The notes below the pieces were generated by a model. That model was not told the DNA's origin, searched no databases, and saw only the letters and a program-made list of their open reading frames with translations. Below are positions 1 through 10,762 of a stretch of 64,000 nucleotides of DNA, in pieces. This DNA comes from Apostichopus japonicus (Eukaryota > Echinodermata > Holothuroidea > Aspidochirotida > Stichopodidae). The stretch covers positions 15,123,917 to 15,187,916 of the forward strand of contig NC_092571.1 in assembly GCF_037975245.1 (NCBI RefSeq), written 5' to 3'. Positions within the stretch are counted from its first letter, which is position 1. Every line of letters starts with the position of its first letter. The position numbers were made by a program, and so were the translations under genes.

Positions 1-871
1 GTCAGAATCGCTTATAGCTCAGCTGAATTCTTTCAACTGAGCTAAAACTTATGTACATACAACTTCTTTAAAAGTTGATTTCAAATAAGTAATTGGGTAT
101 ATGATTGGAAGGGGGCTGGTGGGGGAGGGGGGGGGGGGTTGGTGGGAAAGAGGGGGAGGGGAGTTGATCAGGAAGAGAGCTTGTACGTGGATACCAACAT
201 CACCTTGTTACACTTTTATCAGTGTGTGCATCCTTGTTATACTTTTCATTTCAAACTATTATTTACTGCTGCTTTGTTGGACAATTGGACAATAATTAGT
301 TTTAACTGTATCCGTCATGACGATTTTCTTTAAAATAAAAAGCTCACCTTTTTGAAAATTTGTGATATTCATGTGTTTTGATACATTATAGTTATTTTAA
401 ATAATCAATTTTTTTTTTACCGTTGTGAGATTTCTACAGAAATCCAAATGCATACTTGAAATTAATGCAAAAAACTCATAAAAAAAATTTGTACTTGTTT
501 TCAAACTTATTATTTGAAAACTAAACTAAAAGAAGTGAAACAGTTCATTCTGTGTTAGTTTGTGCATATGATAGTTACGCAGTGTGACTTGATAATTCTG
601 TGACTTTATATATTTCAGTTACTGTGAAATATTCAGTATCGAACAATTCTTGAAAAAATGTTTGCAATTGACGAAAGATGTGTAAAGTGTCGATCCCTTG
701 TTCCAGTGATTTTTATTGCTCTTACCAGGAAGCAGACTACTGAAAATGATCATGCTACTCTCATTAACCTACTTGACTTACATATCCATAGCTGTTTAAG
801 GCATTTGTCAGGTAATGTAAGAAAAAAAAAATATCATGACACCTTGACATGGGTCTGCAGATGCTCAAACT
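1..871. other. AT-rich sequence, no gene seen
   Basis: There is an oligo-G stretch at about 109-160 and otherwise only AT-rich sequence with short frames that show no coding character. Confidence 0.5.
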
Positions 872-916
872 TTGGTTAAGCTAAATTACTGGTTGTACAT
901 GTGTACATGTGTGTTT

Positions 917-1023
917 ATTTATTTATATATGTATGTATATATATGTATATATATATATACATATGTATATATATATGTATATATATGTACATATATGTAC
1001 ATATATATATATATATATCTATG

Positions 1024-1072
<49 letters not shown>

Positions 1073-1100
1073 ATATATATACATACATATATATATATAT
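917..1100. repeat. TA / TATG microsatellite
   Basis: About 180 bp of TATA, TATG and TACA repeats. Frames read through it consist only of Tyr, Ile, Met and Cys and are artefacts. Confidence 0.95.
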
Positions 1101-1315
1101 AGCACTGGATTGGTATTTACGTTTACTTCTCCAAGTTGGTGCTTAGGTTTACCTGAGGTGAAATGATTGGATCAACTTGAAATTTTACATCAGTATACCT
1201 TATGGTACTAGGACTGCATATCAGTCGTTATAAGTTGCTACCTACTTTTTGGGTCATTTGGCAAGGAAAAATCCAATTGGTCAAACCCTTACGGTAAACC
1301 TAAGTCTTGCTCTCA
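1101..1315 (+). repeat. Interspersed repeat attached to TA microsatellite, copy 1
   Basis: Sequence beside the microsatellite (ATTGGTATTT, GTTTACTTC, CTTAGGTTTACCTGAGG) recurs inverted at 19917-20005, again beside a TA microsatellite. It contains the inverted pair TTAGGTTTACC / GGTAAACCTAA about 155 bp apart. Confidence 0.6.
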
Positions 1316-2068
1316 AAGTATATCCCCCAGTTGGTATATAAGTTGACCTGACGTACAGGCATCCGTAGTTTTCTTGACAGCGGCAGTAGCCTGTATTCAG
1401 TGTATACGTTCTACACTGTGTACACTGTATACGCCAGGGCTAGCGCATACCCGTAGGCTGCATTGCTTGCAACCCAATAACAGTTTCGGCTAATATTAGA
1501 TGATGTGTAGTATCTGTTCCCTCTCGATGCAAGGGCACTGGGCTTGAGATCGGGTCAGTCGTTCGCCGGGTAGTTTGGTTTTCGTGCCCAGGTTCTTTCC
1601 TTGTTGACTTTTTCTTAAAAAGTACCGTTAACACGAAAACGTCTCACCAACAACTTCAGGTAAGGTCCATGAGATTAGTCAATAAAGTTTGGTGATATTA
1701 ATAACGTTGATATAACGTTGTTGCATACACCTTCACGTTATTTGTTCATACCCATATTTCAATAGTCTAGCTTCTAGCCTAAAACTTGTAAGGCCTAGCC
1801 TACGTTCGGCTGTAGCCTAGGGCCATAGTCCAAGTCCTAACAATACCTTAGCATTGGGTCAAAGGGTAAACTGGTCTGTAGTTTGAGCTACAAATTAATA
1901 CCAACTGCCAGAGAAATTAGATTTCAAGTAGGTCAGCTTAACTTCTTAGCCTACTGTGCATGTATGTATCATCATATATCATATATCATCATATATGGCC
2001 TTAGATTTTGCTGGACAATTATGTTACTGTACATTGCCCTAATCATGACCAAATACTGTAGCATGGTG
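1316..2068. other. No gene seen
   Basis: Unassigned sequence. It contains TAGCCTA/AGGCCTA-like words at about 1770-1830 and short frames without recognisable motifs. Confidence 0.4.
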
Positions 2069-2656
2069 GGCTTATAATTGACGCACTTAAGGATTTGATC
2101 AATGATATCTATCAATGAAAAATCCAAATTACTCAACTGTATGTGTTTTTCATATGTGTAGTTCCTCAGAAATGTTCTGATCTCAAAATATTTAAGGTTC
2201 TGTGCTTATGCACCGTACAATTGAGCAGAATTTGACCACAAAATTTCTGCCGTGTCAAGTTCTTTCATACCCCTAAATTGACACATTCGTTGATAAGCTA
2301 ACTGTAGTGTAGGCCTTAGTATACATCCATTGACTTTAGATGCTGTTTGCTATGCTCTGAGCCACTAAGCTTTGACAGGTCATGTCCCAGAGAGTAGTGT
2401 TTTCACATTGAGGTAATGTTGGGTATTTTAAGGGTGTAAGATTTCCAAATGGCCAAAAAACGTGCAAAACTGGGGGGGGGGGGGTGTTAAAAGCTTAAAA
2501 AATACCACAATTTGGTCAGCAAATACCTCAAATGGATTCAAACTCATGAAATATGTAATTCTGTTTGACTGCAAAAAAAGTTTAGGTGGCCTGCTGCATC
2601 GTTGCTTGTAATAATTTAAGGTGCGTCAATTACGGAGGTGCGTCAATTATGAAGCC
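2069..2656. mobile_element. MITE-like element with TIR GGCTT(C)ATAATTGACGCAC
   Basis: The ends are inverted: GGCTTATAATTGACGCAC at 2069-2086 and its complement with one extra base at 2638-2656. The interior from about 2255 is repeated at 18655-19042. An oligo-G tract lies at about 2471-2484. No clear target duplication was found, so the boundaries are approximate. Confidence 0.55.
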
Positions 2657-5600
2657 TTTACTATACTGTACAGTAGCTATGCCTAGATTATTAGAGACTG
2701 AAGTCACCATGCAAATGTAACTTACAAGTAGCCTGTATTGAATAAGAGACGCTATAATTGTTAGAACTTTTCAAAAGGTTCTTGGAAGTCTTTACTCTCC
2801 AAAATATTCTCAGACATTCTAAACACCACTGTACTGTAAGATGTCTGAATATCCCAGTGAGGGTATCAATAAAAACAGTTAAAGGATATATCACTAGAAA
2901 ATCCAGCATCAAATTTGGGCCAATGCAGAATACCTTTAATCTAAGTCTCTCAAGTGATGCATTGTGTTTCAAGTGTGTTATTTATAACTAGCCAAAATTT
3001 GTACAAAATAACAATGCCATGCATCCAAAAGGTTATTGAGTCAGTACATTTCCATAATGTAACTATTACAAAAGCTGAGTGCACCTAATTAAAAGTTAAC
3101 ATCCTCCAAAAATCTATATAACACAAAAATTTGATAAAGCCTTCTATCCCTTCCCTTGCATATACTGTAAGTCATTTTGTTAAGTCTATTTAGATCCATA
3201 AGTAATACCAAGTTGACTAAATGTGCAATATTCAGTGTTAAAGATCTGAGCTCTGTATTGCCCAAAATATATTGGAGAGAAGTGTACAATAAAAATTGAA
3301 ATAATGCACATCTACACTCTGACCATTTGATATTTATTTGATTGGCACTGTTAATGTTTTCTCAGACAAATTTGATGATCAACATTCTCAATCTCAAGAT
3401 GAATGACAACATCCCACTATCCAAAGGAATAACACTGTACGATGAAGCTGCCATGCAGTGAAAAAGTCAATGTTGGAACGGGAGCAATCATAGCTAGAGC
3501 ACAGATGTCGTCTGGGACAAACTGATGGGGTGACCTACTGCATCATTGACAGCAAAATGGAAGATATTTTCTGAATTAACCAAAAAGTAAGTTAATATTC
3601 TGTAGGTTTGACATCGCATAAACTTGATTCCATAGGACTCTATTATCTCAAATACGAGTAACAACTGAGGTAATTTATTCCAAAGTTATGGAATGAAGAA
3701 AGAAACAATCAGAAGGGATGAAAACTTTTGTATATCTGGTTAATGTGGTGGTATCTTTTCCTCTATGTCCATAGTATTTAACTACACTAGAGCTATATCC
3801 ACTCTCTGGTTTTTAATCTTAAAGGTCAATGCAAGACAACACCAAATTGTCAGGCTAGGTCCACATAAAATGTACATACATGTATATTTAAATTTTGAAA
3901 TCTTTACAATTTGTAAAGCTTGAATGACTTGCAACTTTTAAAAGCACTTGCTATGGTAGGGAGCTGTTTCAGCTCCAATTGAATGCATGGCTGCATAAAT
4001 AAAATGTGTAATGTTGTATACAAGGCAAGATGAATCAAGAATTAATGGGAACAAAATGGGATGGATAAACGAATTGAAATTTACAGTGAAAATAGTATAT
4101 ATGAAAGGTTGCGAGATGATTAAAATATTGGCTGAATTACAGGAGATTTAGTTTTGTAAAGCAGTTCATTGTTTTCATCATTTGTAGAGTGTGAGGTCAT
4201 GTGAGGTCTAATCGGTAATCGCAAAACATTCCAAGCTATATTGCGCTTGCTATAATTGGGACCAAATCAGCATATCTTTAAGAGAAAGCTTTTCTTTTTG
4301 TACCAACAGATGGATAGATCTACAGGCTAATACAGCAAAGGATATGCTCTAATTAGAAATGCCAGGCAAGATTATCACACAGTCTACAGTGGGGTGAATA
4401 CAATCATCAACCAAGCTTTTCATCATGCTGTACATAGTGGTATACAGTAGCTCCTTGTTGGGCTTATCCATTAAAAGCTTGCATAGAAGCCGATGCCAAG
4501 CAAAGCAAAAGGATGTCCTGTAAATCGCGAAGTAGATTCACACATCTCATGTATATCCTCTGGGCCACAGCACATCTTTCAATGGAGTTAGGAAGTTGCT
4601 GGGAGTAGTTGTTGGATTGGCACAGTAATGTAGTATTTGCTTCACATAAATGCAGAGCAGTAACAGAAAACTAACTAGTTCCAGGATATGTTACACTGTT
4701 ACACCATATAAAAGATAGAGGAAATTAATATTATAAGCTTCAAGCAGACAGAACCAAGAGAATGCAGACCAGTCTTCATGGGAAGTCTTCTACATATTTA
4801 ACTGTATAAATGGACTCATTCTTTTGCAATGTACTTCTTGAAATATTTTAGTTTGGTGACATTGTGGCACTACATGTTTTTGTAAGTATTAGGGAACATT
4901 TGCAGCTGCTTGTCAAGAACATGGAACTTGTTATACAACTGAAGTGGTCCTGATGCTTAAGTGTTGAGGTTACTGGATATTTTGCTGCCTTACCTTGCTT
5001 TAACTGTTCTTAAATGCATTTCTCATGTTTTAAAATGTTTTAATTTTGTATTCCAAGCAAGATCAGCAAGCCATAGTACAGTAATTTTAAACAACCACCA
5101 CACAGATACTTGTGCAGGACTAAGGGTATTTGTTAAGCAGATTACTATTATAAAAATCTTTCAAACTTTATCCCACAAAATCTCCAGGGGTACACTGCAT
5201 TGTTTCTGAACCACACTTTCACAATTCTACAAGTGGGGTTCAGGGGTTATGCTATGGGAAAAATTTACAATGTTAGGCCTGACTTAATTACTGAAAGCTT
5301 TTGGTCTTTTATTACACCAAGAACCAGTTTATTCTTTTAACAAAATGAAATTTGTTCCCCTCAAACTTGAGGGGAGTAGATACAGTAAAGGCACATGCAA
5401 CTAGCACCAATGTCATGGAAACCTAGTGCAGCCCAATGAAACATACTGTAAAACCACAACATTTGTAACTATAGGTATGAAATTGTGCTATCCAGGGGTA
5501 TTGTGTATAATTTTGTCCCTCCAAGCATGGAAACTCCATGATATTGTGGTAATTTGCATTGGTTACGGTATTAGGTACAGCCTATACTGGTAAGTCTAGA

Positions 5601-6475
5601 TAAATACTTGAGGTATAAGTTAGTTCCCAAAATGTTTCTCATGTATGAGAGAGGTCAGTAAATTGAGGTCATGAAATAGTGCAAGTATCCTGGTTTATGT
5701 GAAATAAATCTTGTGGAAAATATAAACTGGGATTGAAAATACAATCAACTGCTTGAATATGATTGTACAATTTTTATTGTGTCTCGTCTTTTAATATCAT
5801 GCTAATCTCCACTACTGTATGTGTTTGGTAATAAGACAGATTTCTGGGTAGAAGTTTAAAAAAAACAAATCTTCAACAATTTTTGATGAATTTTAAGCAA
5901 TCACATTCACTGCCTCTATCTCTGTTTACATTTTGAGTCAGCAACACAGTATACTCTACAGTAGTGTACAGAAAGGGACACTTTCTGATGTATTCCTGAT
6001 CAATTGAAAATTGTTTGTTGTTTGACTGTTTGTAGCAGTATTCCTCGGAGGAGTGAAAAAAATAAACATACAGTGAACAGTTGCAACTGCGCATTCATTT
6101 ATACATTACTTAAATTATGTTCTGATGCAATTCATGTATTATTCACTGTCAATTTTAGTTCCAAACTGCCAGTATACCATTAGTTCCTGAGCCATAATTT
6201 TTTTGCTTTAAAAATCTGGCTTTGAGTGTATAGTATTTTGTCAAAAACATAAAAGTGGAGGGGCTGCTTATCATCATTCCCTGAACAGGCTTTACCCAAT
6301 TTGTTAACTATTAAGGTAACATATCAAAATGTCTGGGGACTTGCCACAGTGCTGACAATTTTCAAATATTTCCATGGTTCCACCAGGGATGTTAGAGATG
6401 GACAAACAACATTTGAGCTCTCTTTAACGTTTGTTTCGTGCCGACATTAATACTGTTTTTGGTCCAATACTAATA
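2657..6475. other. AT-rich non-coding stretch
   Basis: No recognisable gene. One short open stretch at 3366-3461 follows a good acceptor and is listed separately. Otherwise no repeat array or RNA gene was recognised. Confidence 0.4.
3366..3461 (+). other. Possible isolated coding exon, weak
   Basis: After TTTTCTCAG a 31-codon frame reads TNLMINILNLKMNDNIPLSK and onward to EAAMQ and a stop. The splice acceptor and protein-like composition are suggestive, but no partner exon was found nearby and I do not recognise the family. It could be a relic or chance. Confidence 0.15.
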
Positions 6476-6484
6476 CCTAAATAG

Positions 6485-7388
6485 GGTGACAGGACAAAAT
6501 CCCCCCGGACAAAGTCCCCCTAGGACAAAATCCCCCAGAGCCAAAATCCCCCTGGACAAAATCCCCCTAAGACAAAATCCACCCAAGCCAAAATCTCCCC
6601 AAGCTATAAAAAATCCCATCAATTCTTTACAAAAATGCGTCATCCCGGTCCCTGCTATCGTCATCCAGTACCGTCATCCGTTACCCTCACCAGTATTTCC
6701 ATTGGTACTCTCAGTGGTACTCTCAGTGGTTCCCGGACCAGTACCCCGACCATACCCCGACCGGTACCTTAATAGTGAGCCTGACAGTTACCCCCACCGG
6801 TACCCCTCCCTGACCAGTACCCTGGACTGTACCCCGGCTGGTACCCAGACCGGTATCCCAACTGGTATCCTGAAAGGCACCCTGACACATACTCTGACAC
6901 GTACCCTTACTAGTACTGGTACAATAAACAGTAATTTGACCAGTACCTTGACCGGTCCCTTAAATGTCACACTATGGAGCTATATCCCATGGCCACACTA
7001 ACAGGTAGCCTCGCAATTACCCTCAATGATCTCCTGACCAGTCCCCTGACCAGTATCCGGACTGGTATCCTGACCAGTACCCTAACCAGTACACTGAGTG
7101 GAACCCTGACTGGTAGAGTGACCAGTATGATGACCGGTACCCTGACCAGTCACATGACCAGTACCTTGACCGGTACCCTCACAGGTACCCTAACAGGAGC
7201 CCTCACAGTTACCTCGCCAGTACCCTCACTAGTACCCTGACCAGTCCCCTGACCAATCCCCTGAACGGTACCCTAACCAGTGCAATGTCCCATGCCTTGA
7301 CTGTCACACCTGGGCCATCCCTGGTTGTTGCAGGCAGGCTTTGTATGGGTCATGGGGATATTGTCTGGGGGGATTTTGTCCTAGAACC
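6485..7388. mobile_element. TIR element with 9-bp target duplication and minisatellite interior (Mutator-like)
   Basis: The flanks carry the same 9 bp, CCTAAATAG, at 6476-6484 and 7389-7397. Just inside, 22-bp ends match at 19 positions; the inner 16 bp AGGACAAAATCCCCCC is perfect (6491-6506 and 7367-7382). Duplications of 9 bp are typical of Mutator-superfamily elements. There is no transposase frame. The interior is tandem repeats: the TIR motif GGACAAAATCCCCC multiplied at 6491-6600, then a degenerate 12-bp unit ACCAGTACCCTG. Confidence 0.75.
6650..7290 (+). repeat. Degenerate 12-bp minisatellite (ACCAGTACCCTG)
   Basis: About 50 imperfect copies lie inside the TIR element. Because 12 is divisible by three, all frames tend to stay open and give repetitive Thr/Leu/Gly or Pro/Lys peptides. 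No coding function is supported. Confidence 0.85.
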
Positions 7389-7559
7389 CCTAAATAGCAC
7401 TCAAAACGGATAATGGTACCAGACGGTACCTGTACGTTGTCTGCTAGATTCATACTATGTCAAAATGCTAGAACATGCACTATAATACCGTTATCAGTCG
7501 TCAGTAGGTATATACCACACTCATCTCATATCAGTATTTGTTTCTAATGTCATAACAGG

Positions 7560-7891
7560 CAGTGGCGGAGCGTCCATACAGTCAGGCGGGGGGGGGGGGG
7601 CGGACTCAAATGGGAAGCTGGCGCCCTTTTCAGCCATTCACCACTTTTTACTTATTCGCGATTATTTACTTTTTTATTGCGCTCTCATCTACCTATTGAC
7701 ATTTGTCACATTTTGTTGGCGATGACACTTATACCCAAAGGGTCATTTCCGGCGATATAGGGAGTATCTTTACTCAAAAGATTTCTGTACGCTCTTTGCC
7801 AACCTGTGGTGGCGCTCCGCTTAGATAAAGTCGAAAGCGCCCGTACAGACCTTTCTCGCCCCTCTGACCAATATCCCTAGATCCGCCACTG
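7560..7891 (+). mobile_element. hAT-like non-autonomous element, CAGTGGCGGA ends, copy 1
   Basis: The ends are CAGTGGCGGAGC and GATCCGCCACTG. An oligo-G tract lies just inside the left end. The interior at 7741-7850 is a core shared with other elements here. The flank after the right end is GCTCCCAA, which does not match the left flank ATAACAGG but does match the left flank of copy 2. Confidence 0.7.
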
Positions 7892-7989
7892 GCTCCCAAT
7901 CTTCTTCCCCGTCAATCCGTCTAGTATCCCACCCCCCCCCCCTTCCCCAACCGAACCTCGTATGTTAAAGGAATATCTAATGATTAGAG

Positions 7990-8700
7990 ACACTTATTCT
8001 AATGTTAAATCAGCAAAGAGCAAGCAATAATGATATTATCACTAAGATTTTTTTTTAATTTCTCAGTTACACCGTCATTTAACTTCCCACTCAATCTTAC
8101 ACTCCCTGGTAGGCTGGTACTCTTCCATCCCAATGTAGGAAACTTCATCGTTACACGCAGCACGCAACGATCTTTGTTCTACTTAATTGATCCTTACTGA
8201 GTCTTTCAACTTAAAAGCATAGTTTTTCCAAATAGCTTAGTGAAAGTTACACAGTTTAATAAATTTAGCCTCTGAAGAAGATCCTGCTAGGATCGAAACG
8301 TCAGGCCAACTTACTTTTACACAGTTTAATAAATTAGAAGCATCTCCTTGTTAAAGAATTGTATTATCGGCGTATAGTCTTCCGATAAGCGTAACTTAGG
8401 GTTGAAAGAAATCAGTGAGAGCAGGCAGTAATGATATAAACTTACATATATATATATATTTTCAAATCTCTTATTGAACAAATTATCAGCCCCCTGGTTA
8501 CATCGTCATTTATCATCCCCCCCCCATCCTGCCCTACCCTTCTTCACCTCACACACTCCGCTCTATAGGGTTAAAAGAAATCAGCGAGAGCAGGCAGTAA
8601 TGAAATTTACTTACATTAATGATTTTTTTAAATCTCATTTAGGACAAATTATTAGGTCCCCCTGGTAACATCATTTACCCCCCCCCCCATTCTCCCCTTC
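7990..8700 (+). repeat. Three diverged direct repeats, about 170 bp or more
   Basis: Blocks beginning near 7999, 8404 and 8572 share GAGCAGGCAGTAATGA-type sequence followed by AT-rich sequence, a TTACATCGTCATTTA-type motif and an oligo-C tract. Confidence 0.6.
8247..8335 (+). repeat. 70-bp tandem pair with hammerhead-ribozyme-like core
   Basis: A 19-bp sequence (TTACACAGTTTAATAAATT) occurs at 8247-8265 and 8317-8335, exactly 70 bp apart. Between them CTGAAGA, a GATCC/GGATC stem and GAAA follow one another at 8272-8298. That order matches the hammerhead core CUGANGA-stem II-GAAA, with one extra A. Such motifs in tandem are known in terminal repeats of Penelope-like retroelements and in retrozymes. 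No reverse transcriptase is adjacent. Confidence 0.35.
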
Positions 8701-9692
8701 CCTTCTTTACAATCACCGCTTCTCTTACACCTAATATATGAGATATCCTCGCAAAGCGTGATGAACTAGGTCCCTCATTTATCTAATGCGTGGGAGGAAC
8801 TCGAAACTTTCTTCCTTATCCGCATATTCCAAGCTTTCTCCAAGAAAAGAGTTACAGTACCTATTACCCAGATTTTTAAAATAGCCTCCCTCCTCATAAA
8901 ACGTGATGATCTATGTCTCTCATTAATCTAAAGCATGGATGAACTACCAACTTTAAGCATATTACAAAGTTTTTCCACAAAAGAGCTACGGAACCTACTA
9001 CACACAAATTATGTAAATGTCACTAAACGGCATCCGTAGGGACATCGTTTTTGTTCCACATTTGAGTTTCCATCATATCTTTAATCTGCTTTTCATACAT
9101 ATCTTTTATTGTGATTGTTATGATGACCACATCTAAGGACTTTTGAGTCATATTATTGTATCCAGTGGAATTGTCTCGCTGAGATATAAAAGGATGAATT
9201 TTCCGTACGTTTTCACGGTAGGCCCCTCTGTTCAAGGTCAATGCACGACTATAACATTAGGTCCACTAAGTGCGGATATTGGTCTCCATTTGCCACTATT
9301 GCAGAAAACCCAACCGAGCAACGTGTCTACGGTGTCTCTTAAAAGACAATATTATTAACAAATTCGAAAAGAATTTTTAATCTCTTTGGTGTCATTTTAA
9401 AAGTATTTCTGATAACCTTACGTACAGAATTCTTTTATATGAGAAAGGTACATATAAGAAACATGACAATGACCGTGATAAAACCAATTTCAAGATTACT
9501 AGCGATCAATTCGCTCAATTTGTTTCAAAAAATGATTGAAAAGTGATATGAATTCCTCCTCCTTCATTCTTTTTATTTGAGCATGTTGAACGCTTGCGAT
9601 AACATGTCATTACGAATCATTGCAGACGCTCACCCAAACCGTTAAAAAATACCGTCCCTCTCCCCCCATCTCTTCCTACACTGAGCTCCCAA

Positions 9693-10045
9693 CAGTGGCG
9701 GAGCGTCAATACAGTCAGGGGGCGGATGCCCCCCCCCCCCCAACGGACTCATAGGGACTGCTGGCGCCCTTTTCAGCTATTTATCACTTTTTTTACTTAT
9801 TCGCGATTATTGACTTTTTTATGGCGCTCTCATCACCTACTGACATTTGTCACATTTTGTTGGCGATGACACCTATTTATTCTTCGTTTATCTGCAAATT
9901 AGCAAGGCCCGGAAAGGGTCATTTCCGGCCATATAGGGAGTATCTTTACTCAAAAGATTTCTGTACGCTCTGCCCCAACCTGTGGTGGCGATCCGCTTAG
10001 ATAAAGTCGAAAGCGCCCATACAGACCATTCTCACCCCCTCTTTC
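9693..10045 (+). mobile_element. hAT-like element, CAGTGGCGGA ends, copy 2, right end missing
   Basis: The left end is CAGTGGCGGAGCGTC preceded by GCTCCCAA. It is closely similar to copy 1 through the shared core, with one extra segment at about 9868-9910. It then diverges after CCAATACCCT, about 15 bp before the expected right terminal repeat. Confidence 0.65.
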
Positions 10046-10201
10046 CAATACCCTCAATATCCTCAATGAAAACTATACGTAGGTAGTCTTGTTTGCGTGG
10101 GGATTGAGTTGTGTAGGTGTTACACAAAAACGTAGATATGCTTTCTTTATTCTTGTGGAAAGCCGCTTTCACTTTGATATCAGATAAACCTGTGGTACAT
10201 G

Positions 10202-10754
10202 CAGTGACGTAGCCAGGATTATTCCAGTGGAGGGGGTGGGCGCTTGGGGGGGGGGGGCTTGACCAATTCCTGGGAGGGCGTCTTGTTACTACCTGAGTGG
10301 AGTGCCACCATGGGTTGGCGCTCAGCGTACGGGAAATTTTCAGCTATAAAGACCTCCTAGATCGTTGGAAATAACACTTCCCAGGCCTTGTAAGCTGCTC
10401 TAAAGTTTCACAACATCCTTTATTTTGAGATCCCCATGTCTTGATATGGTCATCAAATAGTTTAGAGAAATAGAAGAAAAAAGACAATCTGGTAAGTTGC
10501 TTTGAAATATCATGACATATCTGCAGCCTATGCGCTATGTCACGTCAGGTTTTTCAGCAACTATAGCCTACTGCCGGTCCGCGGTCGAAGGGTCGTTCAT
10601 GAGTGGTCATCATGGAGATTCGATACCATGCATACCAATGAATGATATATTTTTCGCACATGTAATTTTTTCGACACCCAAAATTCCAGTGGGCGGGCGA
10701 CAAGCTTTCATGGGGCTGTCGCCCCCACCCCCTCCCCCCGTGGCTACGCCACTG
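10202..10754 (+). mobile_element. hAT-like non-autonomous element with perfect 8-bp target duplication
   Basis: GGTACATG occurs at 10194-10201 and again at 10755-10762. The ends are CAGTGACGTAGCCA and TGGCTACGCCACTG, complementary with one mismatch. The 8-bp duplication and CAG...CTG ends fit the hAT superfamily. The shared core is present in inverse orientation at 10281-10387. No transposase is present; frames of about 100 codons inside are not recognisable. Confidence 0.85.
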
Positions 10755-10762
10755 GGTACATG

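Larger units (their letters stand above)
7892..9692. other. 1.8-kb segment bounded by GCTCCCAA and two hAT-like copies
   Basis: The segment starts at 7892 and ends at 9692 with the same 8 bp. It contains the three-copy direct repeat at 7990-8700 and the hammerhead-like tail at 8247-8335. No gene is seen. Confidence 0.5.

Noticed and set aside
872-1166. Overlapping 76-85 codon frames rich in Tyr and Ile
   Set aside because: They are translations of the TA/TATG microsatellite. The same applies to the frames at 19961-20311.
1440-1634. 64-codon minus-strand frame in a slightly GC-richer patch
   Set aside because: No motif, no partner exon, no conserved feature recognised.
6486-7240. 171-codon and 88-codon frames with Pro/Lys and Thr/Leu/Gly repeats
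   Set aside because: The repeat unit is a multiple of three, so frames stay open by construction. They lie inside a TIR element and show no protein motif.
9023-9358. Frames of about 70 codons on both strands
   Set aside because: No recognisable motif, overlapping in opposite directions, no splice context.
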